Origin: JANYLB01 sp963837715
GTDB lineage: Bacteria; Actinomycetota; Acidimicrobiia; IMCC26256; JANYLB01
Assembly: GCA_963837715.1 (NCBI GenBank)
Contig: CAWIOF010000002.1
Coordinates: forward strand, 1,550,001-1,614,000
DNA: 64,000 nucleotides
Direction of reading: 5' to 3'
The notes under the pieces were generated by a model. That model did not search any database. It was not told the origin of the DNA and saw only the letters and a program-made list of their open reading frames with translations. The position numbers and the translations under genes were made by a program. This document shows positions 52,723 through 61,460 of this stretch, one piece after another; the first letter of the stretch is position 1; each line of letters starts with the position of its first letter.

Positions 52723-54138
52723 ATGCGCATCACGTTCATCGGGCACGCGTGCCTGCACGTCGAGACCGACTCCGGCTCGCTGATCGTCGATCCATGGCTC
52801 GTGGGCTCGGTCGGCTGGCGCTCATGGTGGCACTACCCACCGATCGGCGAGCTCGATCCGGCGTGGCTTGAGCCCGATTTCGTCTACCTCACCCACCACC
52901 ACCCCGACCACTTCCACTACCCCACGCTGCGCAAGCTCGATCGCCGGGCGTCGGTGTTCGTGGGGAAGTTCGGCGTCGACGTCATGCGTCCGGAGCTCGA
53001 GCAGCTCGGATTCGGCCGGGTGACGGAGCTCGCGCACGGCGAGCGGGTCCAGCTCACGCCCGACCTCGAGATCGCCTCGTACCAGTACGGCTTCGACGAC
53101 ACCGCGATCGTCATCCGCAGCGGCGACGTCGTGATCGCCGACGTGAACGACTGCAAGATCCGGGGCCGGGCCGCCGACCAGATCGTCGAAGACTGGGGCC
53201 GACCGACCTTCATGCTGAAGGCGTTCTCGTGGGCGCAGGGCTACCCCTACTGCTACACCGCCGACGATCCCGCTGACCTCGCGCTCGTCACGCGCGAGAG
53301 CACGATGCAGGACTTCGTCGAGGCCGCGCAGCACCTGCAGCCTCGCTACGCGATCCCGTTCGCAAGCCTGGTCGCGTTCCTCCACCCCGAGACCCGCGAC
53401 CTCAACGAGCACTCGGTGACCCCGGCGGAGCTCGTCGAGTACGTCGACAAGGTCGGCGGCCTGGGGACCACCGAGTTGGTGCCGCTCGACCCGGGGAGCT
53501 CGTGGACGCCCGACGGTGGGTTCGAGCTCCGACCCGGCGACTGGTGGACCGACCGGGAGGCGCGCCTTGCCGAGGAAGTCGCACGCATCCAGCCCACCCT
53601 CGACCGTCAGGCCGAGCTCGAGGCGACGCGCACGCTCGACTTCCGAACGTTCGCCGACTACTTCGAGGCGTTCGCGCGCGCCGTGCCGTATCCCGTGCGC
53701 AAGGCGACGCTGGGGCGTCCCGTCGTGTTCGAGGTGTCGTCCTCCCCGCGTCCGTTCTGGACGATCGATTTCCTCACCCGTCGCGTGCTGGCGCTGCGTG
53801 CACCACCCGACGACGCCGCATGCATCATCCGCATCCCCGAAGCCGTCCTCGCCGACGCGATCAAGAACCGCGTCACGCACTTCGCCCAGGGCGCGATGCG
53901 CATCCGCACCCACCTGCGGCCCGGCGGCGCACCCGTCGACCTCGCGTTCTGGGGCCTGATCATGGTGTGGGAGATCGGATACCTCCCGATCCGCAACGAC
54001 GTGAGCCTGCGCTTCGTCGACGCGCTCTGGCGTCGCCGCCGCGAGGCCTACGACTCCGTGACCGCCCTCACCGCCCGCGGCGAAGGCGGCCTCCTCGAAC
54101 GCCTGGCCGGCAACTTCTCCCCACCCACTCCCGATTGA
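52723..54138 (+). CDS. MBL-fold metallo-hydrolase (CMP-Neu5Ac hydroxylase / UlaG-like)
   Basis: 471 residues. The N-terminal metallo-beta-lactamase domain has HHHPDH at 58-63 (HxHxDH), ITFIGHACLHVET and VIADVNDCKI. The C-terminal 200 residues (ADYFEAFARAVPYP; FTWTIDF-like strands; RTHLRPGGAP) look like an SCP2- or lipid-binding-type domain. The pattern, lacking a Rieske centre, recalls the hydrolase part of CMP-sialic-acid hydroxylase-like proteins. Substrate unknown. It ends at a nested hairpin. Confidence 0.8.
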   Translation: MRITFIGHACLHVETDSGSLIVDPWLVGSVGWRSWWHYPPIGELDPAWLEPDFVYLTHHHPDHFHYPTLRKLDRRASVFVGKFGVDVMRPELEQLGFGRVTELAHGERVQLTPDLEIASYQYGFDDTAIVIRSGDVVIADVNDCKIRGRAADQIVEDWGRPTFMLKAFSWAQGYPYCYTADDPADLALVTRESTMQDFVEAAQHLQPRYAIPFASLVAFLHPETRDLNEHSVTPAELVEYVDKVGGLGTTELVPLDPGSSWTPDGGFELRPGDWWTDREARLAEEVARIQPTLDRQAELEATRTLDFRTFADYFEAFARAVPYPVRKATLGRPVVFEVSSSPRPFWTIDFLTRRVLALRAPPDDAACIIRIPEAVLADAIKNRVTHFAQGAMRIRTHLRPGGAPVDLAFWGLIMVWEIGYLPIRNDVSLRFVDALWRRRREAYDSVTALTARGEGGLLERLAGNFSPPTPD

Positions 54139-54150
54139 CCCCAAGCCCCC

Positions 54151-54199
54151 GTTCTGGTCATCTCGAAGGTTGGCCTGCAACCTCACAGGTGACCAGAAC
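54151..54199. terminator. Nested hairpin between convergent genes
   Basis: GTTCTGGTCA at 54151-54160 pairs perfectly with TGACCAGAAC at 54190-54199. Inside the loop AGGTT and AACCT form a second stem. The outer arms are flanked by CCCC and GGGG. It lies between the convergent MBL (stop 54138) and DUF4349 (stop 54207) genes, so a bidirectional terminator is likely. Confidence 0.6.
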
Positions 54200-54206
54200 G
54201 AGGGGT

Positions 54207-55058
54207 TCAGGGGGTGGGAGTCGGGCGGAGTCGGAAGCGGCGGCGGACGCCGAGGGTGACGGCGCCGGCGAGCGCGGCGAGGGTGAGGAACGGGAGCATC
54301 ACACCGAGCGCGGTGGCGCCGGTCGCGGCCGCCGACGTGAGGGCATCCCAGCCCCGGTCGAGGCCGGCGAGGAAGCCCGATCCCGACTCGGTGGTCGGTG
54401 CGACGGCGACGACCTTGGCAACCGTGAGGGTGATCGTGGCCAGCGCGACCTGCGACTCCACCACCCGCAGCTGTCCCTGCAGCGACTCGACCTCGGCCTC
54501 GCGCTTCACCAGTTCGGCTTCGATCGCGACGACCTCACCGACGGTCCCGGCCCGGTCGTAGAGCGCCCGCAGCCGGTTCATGCTCCCGGTGGCGCTGGCC
54601 AGGCGACCCTCGAGGTCGACGACCTGCGCGGTCACGTCGTCGGTGGTCACCTGCCGACTGACCCGCTTCCCGAGCCCACCGAGCTGCTCCATCACCGAGT
54701 CGAACGCGGCCGGCGGCACCTTGAACACGAGCATCGCGTCGGTGCGCGCCCCGACCGCCGCGTTCTCCGAGAACAGGTACCCGCCCGCGGCAGTGACGAC
54801 CGCGGTCGCATCGGCAGCGACGTCGTCGACCCGTCTTGCCTTCAAGCCGATCGTCGCGTTGGTCACGACCTCACGCCCCGCGGTCGGCGCGAGCGCCGGA
54901 GCGACGGCGGCGACACCTTCCTTCGCACTGCCTGCGGCGTCCGCAGCAACGTCAGTTCGCGAACTCGCGCTCGACGAACTGTCGTGGCCAGTCCCGGAGC
55001 ACGCCGCGATGGCGATGACAGCAACCATCGAACCGACCACTACCTGGCGTCGCATCAT
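54207..55058 (-). CDS. DUF4349 lipoprotein
   Basis: 283 residues. Lipobox IAIAAC (Cys20), a Ser/Ala-rich linker, then the DUF4349 domain: TNATIGLKARRVDDVAADAT, GYLFSENAAVG, LVFKVPPAAFDSVMEQLGGLG and the coiled coil VVDLEGRLASATGSMNRLRALYDRAGTVGEVVAIEAEL. A C-terminal membrane helix (LPFLTLAALAGAVTLGV) follows. These proteins are envelope components of unknown role, often adjacent to ECF sigma systems. The start is coupled to the anti-sigma-like gene by ATGA. Confidence 0.88.
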   Translation of the reverse strand: MMRRQVVVGSMVAVIAIAACSGTGHDSSSSASSRTDVAADAAGSAKEGVAAVAPALAPTAGREVVTNATIGLKARRVDDVAADATAVVTAAGGYLFSENAAVGARTDAMLVFKVPPAAFDSVMEQLGGLGKRVSRQVTTDDVTAQVVDLEGRLASATGSMNRLRALYDRAGTVGEVVAIEAELVKREAEVESLQGQLRVVESQVALATITLTVAKVVAVAPTTESGSGFLAGLDRGWDALTSAAATGATALGVMLPFLTLAALAGAVTLGVRRRFRLRPTPTP

Positions 55059-55747
55059 CTGACCTCCGCTGTTCCAACTGGCCTGCCCGACGCGTCGAGG
55101 GCCTCGATCATGATCGGCGCCACGAGTCCGGAAGCACCGAAGTAGGTCGCGGCGCTGTGAAAGCGAGCGGGGTAGACGACCCGCCCCGACGCGTCGGTGA
55201 GCCGGATCACTTCGGCATCGACAGGGGCGGTTCCGAAGACATCGGTGGTCCCGTCACTGCGCGGGACCAGGGCACCACGGGTTTCACCGATCGAAGCTCC
55301 CTCGATCGTGCCGACAAGTCCGTCGTTTCGATAGGTGATCGTCAGCCCGCGATCCGCGGACGCATACGCGCTGAGCGAGGCTCCCGCCGGGACGGTGGGA
55401 TCCGCACTGGGACCCCACGAAGCCTCGAAACCCTCGTGGCCCGCAGCAAAGCCACCGGAGCTGTCCGGTGCGGCGGCGCTGTCCTCGGCCATCGACTTCG
55501 ACGCATCGGCGCTGCTGCCGGTGGCGACGGTGCCGGAACCGCCGCGGTCACGGAAGAGCGCGACTCCCCCACCGACCACGAGCACCGCGACTGCTGCGGC
55601 GGCGACCGAACGGAGCACCACCGAGCGACGGTGGTCGTGGCGGGCGCCGCGGCGGTTGACGCGGGCCCAGGCGTCGTCGGAGGTCGTCGTCGTTGCCGCT
55701 CGCGCTGCGAACGCCTCGTCCAACCGGGTCTCGAGTTCGTCGTTCAT
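55055..55747 (-). CDS. Putative anti-sigma factor-like single-pass membrane protein
   Basis: 230 residues. A short N-terminal cytoplasmic part (MNDELETRLDEAFAARAA), a basic segment and one membrane helix (SVAAAAVAVLVVGGGVALF), then a secreted domain (LTITYRNDGLVGTIEGASIG; DAEVIRLTDASGRVVYPARF). There is no zinc-binding HxxxCxxC, so it is not a ZAS anti-sigma. Location between the ECF sigma and DUF4349 genes, all overlapping, makes an anti-sigma or sensor role likely (inference). Confidence 0.7.
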   Translation of the reverse strand: MNDELETRLDEAFAARAATTTTSDDAWARVNRRGARHDHRRSVVLRSVAAAAVAVLVVGGGVALFRDRGGSGTVATGSSADASKSMAEDSAAAPDSSGGFAAGHEGFEASWGPSADPTVPAGASLSAYASADRGLTITYRNDGLVGTIEGASIGETRGALVPRSDGTTDVFGTAPVDAEVIRLTDASGRVVYPARFHSAATYFGASGLVAPIMIEALDASGRPVGTAEVR

Positions 55748-56241
55748 CGTTCGATCACCTCTCGCAGCGCCGCGAGGCCGCGGTGCACGTGCGACTTGAC
55801 GGTGCCGGGGCGACAGCCCATCGCCTGCGCGATCTGCGCCTCCGACAACCCTTCGTAGAACCGCAGCACCAGGGCGGTCCGCTGGCCCGACGGCAATCGG
55901 TCGACCGCGTCGAGCAGCTCGCGCGCCCCGAGCTCGACCTCGACGTCGCTGGCACCGACCGCACGCAGTCGCCGCTGTTCGCGACGCCGCGACCGGTGCC
56001 ACGAGCGGGTCGCGTTGACCACGGTCATGCGCAGGTACGGGACCGGGTCGTCGATCCGGCCCCATGCCCGTTGCACCCTCGCGAACGAGTCCTGCACGAG
56101 GTCTTCGGCGACCGCGTTCGACCCGGTGAGCAGGTGCGCGAGCCGGACCATCGGCGCGTAGCGCTCCACGAAGAGCTGCTCGAGCGTCGTCGGGACGAGC
56201 CCGTCGGACTCGCCCGCACCCGTCGTCCCCGTTGCGCTCAT
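55744..56241 (-). CDS. ECF RNA polymerase sigma factor, SigE-like
   Basis: 165 residues with sigma region 2 (FVERYAPMVRLAHLLTGSNAVAEDLVQDSFARVQ) and region 4 HTH (LPSGQRTALVLRFYEGLSEAQIAQAMGCRPGTVKSHVHRGLA). Typical of the actinobacterial SigE/TIGR02983 group. Start at ATG 56241; GTG 56265 would overlap the upstream sulfatase gene by seven bases. The stop overlaps the anti-sigma-like gene. Targets unknown; its own operon, including the sulfatase, is a candidate. Confidence 0.92.
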   Translation of the reverse strand: MSATGTTGAGESDGLVPTTLEQLFVERYAPMVRLAHLLTGSNAVAEDLVQDSFARVQRAWGRIDDPVPYLRMTVVNATRSWHRSRRREQRRLRAVGASDVEVELGARELLDAVDRLPSGQRTALVLRFYEGLSEAQIAQAMGCRPGTVKSHVHRGLAALREVIER

Positions 56242-56258
56242 GTCACCCGCTGTCGTGC

Positions 56259-58472
56259 TCAGCACACCCCGAAGACGCCACCGGACACCCTTCGGTTTAC
56301 CTTCCCGGCTACCCGGTGAGGGGCCGAAGGGCCGGGGCTGCCGTTTCGGTCGACGATCTCGTAGACCGTCATGGTGTTCTTCCCCCTGCGGAAGAGGAAG
56401 TCGGGCATGATCCCGGCGAACCGGTGTGGCTCCTGATCGGTCGCGAAGCTCGACGTCGCCGCGCCGATGGTTCCGTTCAGTGCGATCGCGATCGGCACCT
56501 GACCGTCGGTGCCGGTGATCCGTCCGCTCACCAGGCCCGGCACCGTCCCCGACCTCGGCTGCACGTCGGCGTACTGCCCGGGATCGTCGACCTCGGCCCG
56601 CACGCCCGTCGCCGGCACGGTCGGGAACGAGGTCACCTTCCGACCCACGAGATCACCGTCGGGTCCGACCCGGTACAGCGCCCACTTCGGATCACCCGCG
56701 GCCGCGAAGTTCCCGACCCCGCGGGAGATCATGCGATCGAGGCCGTCGTCGCCGTCGACCGTGAAGCGCGGCCCACGCGACGTCTTCGCGTCGGGCGAGA
56801 TCGTCGCCTTGTAGAAGGCACGCGTCTGCCCCGAGCGCGGCGGTCCGTCGGCGGCCGACTTCCCGTCGACCTTCCAGGGGATCTCGATACCGGCGAGATC
56901 GGCGATCGTCGGGAGCACGTCGATCGACTCGACGTTCCAGTCGTTCTGCGAGCCCGCGGTCTGGCCCGGGGCCTTGACGAAGAGTGGCGCCCACATGATG
57001 TCGCTCCACGTCGACTCCGGGAACGCGTCGCCATCCTCGGCGCGCACCGCGGTGTCGGGCTCGAACGCGATGCCATGGTCGGCCATCACCACGAGCAGCG
57101 TGTCGTCGAGGATGCCTTGGTCCTCCAACCGATCGAGGGTCTGGCCCACGAGCCGGTCGCTGTACTGGGCCTGCAGCAGGTGGCGTTGCCGGCCGAGTCG
57201 CGCGGCGGCCTCACTCGGACCCCAGATGTTGCCGAACTTCCCGACCCGGCCAGGGTCAAGACTCGGGTAGGGGTACGCGGTGCCCGACGGGTAGTCCTCC
57301 CAGGGCTGGTGCGGCTTCAGGAGGTGGAGGTAGTGCAGCGACGGCGCCTCACCGCCCTTGATCCCGGCGAGGAACTCCTCGAAGCGCACGGGCGCGTTGT
57401 GGATCCCGGTCCCGAAGTCGTCCTGCAACAACTGTTGCTTCTGGGTCGCGGCCGACTGGTCGCCCACCTCCGCTTCGTCGACCTTCTCCTCGGCGAACCC
57501 GGCGGCGATCTGGGCCGGCACGTCGTCGAGCGACACCTTCGTGCGCCACACGTCGACCGCGTCGCCCGACACTCCCCGCAACCCGCCCGAACCGGTCGCG
57601 CTCACGGTGCAGAGATCATCGGGACACAGCCGGGTGAAGGTCTCGTCGACGTCGAGGGTGTAGCGATCACCCAGCAGCGTGAACAGGTTGTCGGGATAGT
57701 CGGCGGCCACGGGGACGTCGACGTCCTTCGGGTAGCTCCCGGTGAGCACCGACGGCACCGCGAACGTCGTGCTGCTCGCCGCGGTGCTGTAGTTGCGGTA
57801 CCAGGTGCTCCCACCGGCCAGGCGGGCGAGGTTGGGGTACAGCGCCGCGTCGATCTCTCCGTCGCTCCCGACGATCGACGACGTCGGGAACTCGTCGAGC
57901 ATCAGCACCACGATGTGATCGGGGCCGTCACTCTCCTGCAGTCCGACCGCGGCGGCGCTGCCCGATCCCGACACCAGCTTCGCTGCGGGCGAGGCGACGA
58001 GGAACAGCACCATGAAGATGATCGGCGCCGGAGCGAGGTAGGAGACCCACAGTCGCGCCCACCCGACCCTGGCGTAGAGGAGCGCGAAGCCGACCGCGGC
58101 GACGACCCCGAACACAGCCACGGGAGCTCCGGTCCACGAGAACCACGACTTCGCGATCTGCACCCCGAGCAGGCCTGCCAGGGCGCTGAGCATGACGACC
58201 TGCACCCAACGGCGGACGCGACGACCCGCGAACCGGGTGATCGCGGCACCGATCCCGAGCACGAGGGGCGGGAGCAACGTCACCAGGAGGGCGAACTCGA
58301 TGATCCCGGCGCGGCTCACGCCCCGGAACGCGAAGGTCTCCGGGCTGTTGCCGAAGACGTCGAGGACGGGCTGGGCGATCGCGAGGCCGGTGAGGGCGAG
58401 CAGCTCGCAGAGGTACCGCAGTTCCTCGCGCCACCACACGGGCGTACCGGGGGCGCCCTCCGACGGTGTCAC
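56259..58472 (-). CDS. Membrane-anchored sulfatase / alkaline-phosphatase-superfamily protein (copy 2)
   Basis: 737 residues, paralogue of the protein at 43572-45686: ALTGLAIAQP, VLMLDEFPTSSIVG, FAVPSVLTGSYP, LLKPHQPWEDYPSGTAYP and VVMADHGIAF. Membrane helices occupy the first 170 residues. Here it lies immediately upstream of the ECF sigma gene, so envelope state may be sensed through the same operon. Substrate is probably an anionic cell-wall polymer (inference). Confidence 0.87.
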   Translation of the reverse strand: MTPSEGAPGTPVWWREELRYLCELLALTGLAIAQPVLDVFGNSPETFAFRGVSRAGIIEFALLVTLLPPLVLGIGAAITRFAGRRVRRWVQVVMLSALAGLLGVQIAKSWFSWTGAPVAVFGVVAAVGFALLYARVGWARLWVSYLAPAPIIFMVLFLVASPAAKLVSGSGSAAAVGLQESDGPDHIVVLMLDEFPTSSIVGSDGEIDAALYPNLARLAGGSTWYRNYSTAASSTTFAVPSVLTGSYPKDVDVPVAADYPDNLFTLLGDRYTLDVDETFTRLCPDDLCTVSATGSGGLRGVSGDAVDVWRTKVSLDDVPAQIAAGFAEEKVDEAEVGDQSAATQKQQLLQDDFGTGIHNAPVRFEEFLAGIKGGEAPSLHYLHLLKPHQPWEDYPSGTAYPYPSLDPGRVGKFGNIWGPSEAAARLGRQRHLLQAQYSDRLVGQTLDRLEDQGILDDTLLVVMADHGIAFEPDTAVRAEDGDAFPESTWSDIMWAPLFVKAPGQTAGSQNDWNVESIDVLPTIADLAGIEIPWKVDGKSAADGPPRSGQTRAFYKATISPDAKTSRGPRFTVDGDDGLDRMISRGVGNFAAAGDPKWALYRVGPDGDLVGRKVTSFPTVPATGVRAEVDDPGQYADVQPRSGTVPGLVSGRITGTDGQVPIAIALNGTIGAATSSFATDQEPHRFAGIMPDFLFRRGKNTMTVYEIVDRNGSPGPSAPHRVAGKVNRRVSGGVFGVC

Positions 58473-58554
58473 GCGTCAACGGTAGTCGGCACCTCGCGGC
58501 GCGAACCGGTCACGCGCGGGGTCGAGGTGATGGGGACGAGGTGAGGCGTCGGGT

Positions 58555-59970
58555 TCAGGTGTCGAGGCCGGCGAGCTCGCCCACGAGCCGGAACGCCCGG
58601 GTCGGGTCGAACGACCGGAGGATCTGCATCTTCTCCGCTTCGACCGAACCCTCGGCGTGCACCGCGAGGACGGTGTGGTACCCGCCGAGCTCGCGCACGG
58701 TGAGGTCGCTCAGCAGGTGCATGAGCCGGAGTCGGTCCTCGGCCGGGGCAGCCGCCGGGTAGTACTTCTCGAGCACCGCGCGCACTGCCGGGTTCGCCCA
58801 GTCGGCGTCGCCCGGGCCGGTCACCAGCAGCCCTCCTGCGCACTCCTGCACCAGCTCGGCCGCCTCGTGGTACCCGGTCGCGAACGTGAACTTGGCCAGG
58901 TTGGTGGTGAGCGGGTCGGGATACCAGATCCCGCGGTTGCCCTCCCGACTGCGCGACGCCGCGAGCTCCGTCAACCCACGCACCGTCTCGGCGTAGGCGA
59001 TGAGATGGGTGAGCTTGTCGCGGATGTGGCCGGCCTTGCCGACACCGTTCATGTCGGCGATGCGGGCCGCGCCGCCCACGAACACGTCGAGCAACGGCAG
59101 CTTGTAGCTCACCGCGGTGAAGCGGTGGTACTCCACGAACGACAACGCGATCGGGCCCGCGAGCGCCGGCTCCTTGTACAGGAACACCCGGTTCCACGGC
59201 ACGAACACGTCGTCGAACACGGTGAGCGTCTCGAGCATCTTCGACCGCGACGACGCCGGGAACTCGAACGAACCGCGCTCCCCCGCGCCGTACGACGAGA
59301 CGTACAACGAGAGTCCTTCGGTGTCGATCGGGACGGCGAACGCAACCGCGTAGTCGGCGTCGTCGGGACCCATGGCCCGGGTCGGGAGCACGATGAGCTC
59401 GTTGGCGTTGACGCTGCCCGACGTGTGGGTCTTGGCTCCCCGCACGACGATTCCCTCAGCCGACTCCGACACGACGTGCACGTAGAGATCGGGATCGGCC
59501 TGCTGGTGCGGTGCGAGCGACCGGTTCCCCTTCACGTCGGTCTGGGCCACCGCGATCGCGAGGTCGCCGTCGCGGCAGTGCTCGTAGAACGCGAGCACCC
59601 GCTCGTACGCCTCACCTTCGGTGACCCGCAGCAGGGCGAGCAGCGCGTCGGTGCCGATCTCCTTGATGAGCGGCGGAATGCAGGCGCCGTGCGCCGTCGT
59701 CAGCTCGATCGCCACCGACCGGGCGAGGACGTCGGCGGCCGAACGCGGCCGCCGGTAGAGCACGGGGATCTCCCGGCTCGAATCGTCGTCGGTGACCACC
59801 AGTCGGTCGGCGAGGTCGGGGGTCTCGGCCAACTCGAAGTCGAGCACCGCGAGGTCGATCGCGACCCGGAGATCGGGTTCCTTCGTGACGTCTTCGACGG
59901 TCCGGCCGAGGTAGGTGACCCGCCTGCCGTCGCGGAGGGACTCGACGTATTCGTCGCCTGATCGCAGCAT
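58555..59970 (-). CDS. 4-hydroxyphenylacetate 3-hydroxylase (HpaB)-family flavin enzyme
   Basis: 471 residues with LRSGDEYVESLRDGRRVTYLGR at the start, HQQADPDLYVHVV, RGAKTHTSGSVNANELIVLP and DDVFVPWNRVFLY, all HpaB-fold landmarks. 4-Hydroxybutyryl-CoA dehydratases of this fold use three Cys and one His for a [4Fe-4S] cluster; here the segment VEYHRFTAVSYKLP has Tyr where the cluster Cys would be, so an FADH2-dependent monooxygenase is more likely. No HpaC reductase is nearby. Confidence 0.85.
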   Translation of the reverse strand: MLRSGDEYVESLRDGRRVTYLGRTVEDVTKEPDLRVAIDLAVLDFELAETPDLADRLVVTDDDSSREIPVLYRRPRSAADVLARSVAIELTTAHGACIPPLIKEIGTDALLALLRVTEGEAYERVLAFYEHCRDGDLAIAVAQTDVKGNRSLAPHQQADPDLYVHVVSESAEGIVVRGAKTHTSGSVNANELIVLPTRAMGPDDADYAVAFAVPIDTEGLSLYVSSYGAGERGSFEFPASSRSKMLETLTVFDDVFVPWNRVFLYKEPALAGPIALSFVEYHRFTAVSYKLPLLDVFVGGAARIADMNGVGKAGHIRDKLTHLIAYAETVRGLTELAASRSREGNRGIWYPDPLTTNLAKFTFATGYHEAAELVQECAGGLLVTGPGDADWANPAVRAVLEKYYPAAAPAEDRLRLMHLLSDLTVRELGGYHTVLAVHAEGSVEAEKMQILRSFDPTRAFRLVGELAGLDT

Positions 59971-60082
59971 CGGGGCGACTCTACCGTCGCCATGATGAGC
60001 AGGTCGGGAAGGTACCCCCGACTAACCTGACCCTCTCGGGTGGGCCTGCCCGGAGCGGGTCCGAGACCGGTTGAGGGGGGGC
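59971..60082. promoter_or_regulatory. Divergent promoter region
   Basis: 112 bp between the HpaB-family gene (minus) and the first GT39-like gene (plus). It contains AACCTGAC at 60024-60031, one half of the operator seen at 40133-40154, but no second half. GAGGGGGGG at 60073-60081 is a strong ribosome binding site for GTG 60083. Confidence 0.4.
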
Positions 60083-61460
60083 GTGCAGACCGCCGACGAG
60101 CGAACGCGAGCCACCCGGCCGACCGGCCGCGATGGAGGCACGCCGCCGTCAGTGGCCGCCGACAGCCCCCGCGGGATCTCGTCGCGCGCGTTCACGGGCT
60201 GGCTGCTCGCCATCACCGCGGCCGGCCTTGCCCTGCGGTGGGTCTATGTGCTCTCGGCGCGCGACGACGCCGACCTCGGGCGACTCACCGACAGCCGCTG
60301 GTACTTCGTCGCCGGCCGGATGCTCGCCGAAGGGTGGGGCTTCGGGAATCCGCTCGTCTGGATCACCGAGCACCACCGCTACGTGCCGAGCGCAGGCCAC
60401 CCACCCCTCTACCCGGTGTTCCTCGGCGCGGTCTCGTTCCTCGGGCTCGACACGCCGCTCGGCGCCCGCCTCGCGACCTGCGTCCTCGGCGCCGGCGCCG
60501 TCGCCGTCATCGGCCTTGCGGCCCGCGAGCTCGCCGGCGCCCGCGCCGGGTTGATCGCCGCAGGGATCGCGGCGCTGTACCCCGTGCTGTGGATCAACGA
60601 CGGCATGTTGTTGTCGGAGACGCCGTTCATCCTGTTCGTCGCACTCTTCCTCTGGTCGGCCGCCTGCACGTGGAACCGGCCGAACCTCCGGAACGTGGCG
60701 GCGATGAGCCTCTGGATCGCGCTCGCCGCGCTCACCCGATCCGAAGCGGTGCTGTTCTACCCCCTCGGAGTGCTGCCGCTCCTGCTCCGGGTCCCGGGGC
60801 TCGCGACCCGAGCCCGCTGGGAGCGCGTCGGGCTCGCGGCGCTGGTCGCCGTCGTCGTGATCGGGCCGTGGGTCGCGTACAGCAACAACCACCGATTCGA
60901 CCACCCGATCTTCATCGTGTCGGGATCCGGGATCGCGATGAGCTACGGCAACTGCGACCAGGCCTACTCGGGGACCTACCTCGGCTACTGGTACTGGGAG
61001 TGCGGGGTCGGCGAGGTCGAGGGAACCAAGGACGAGACGATCATCGACACCGCGGCCCGAAAGCAGGCGCTCGACTACGCCCGCGGGCACCTCTCCGAAC
61101 AGCCGAAGGTGATCGCGGCGCGCGTCGGTCGCATGTTCCACGTGTACCGGGTCCAGCAGGGCCTCGACTTCGACACGTTCTTCGAGGTCCGACCGAAGTG
61201 GCCCGCCCGCCTCGCCCTCGTCACCTACTACCCGGTCACCCTGCTCGGGATCCTCGGCGTCGTGGTCCTGTGGCGCCGCAAGCTCTCGGTCGCCCCCTAC
61301 GTCGCGGTCACGCTCACGACGATCATCGGCGCGGCCCTCACGTTCGGCATCACCCGCTACCGCGTGGGGTTCGACGTCGCGGCCGTCGTGCTCGCGGGAG
61401 TCGCGCTCGATGCGATCGTCCGCCGGGTCGAACGACGACACTGTGGAGATCCGCGCGTGA
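60083..61460 (+). CDS. GT39/ArnT-like membrane glycosyltransferase, copy 1 (frameshift near end)
   Basis: About 458 residues from GTG 60083. GT-C layout: first helix LAITAAGLALRWVYVLSARD with acidic DD/LTDSRWYF loop, SAGHPPLYPVFLG, AARELAGARAGLIAAGIAALYPVLWINDG, SETPFILFVALFLWSA, ALTRSEAVLF and TFGITRYRVGFD. It probably uses a polyprenyl-phosphate sugar donor on the outer face. The frame runs on into copy 2. Removing one A of AA at 61431-61432 gives VDDDTVEIRA and a TGA at 61458-61460 that overlaps the GTG of copy 2, so two coupled genes are more likely than a fusion. Confidence 0.78.
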
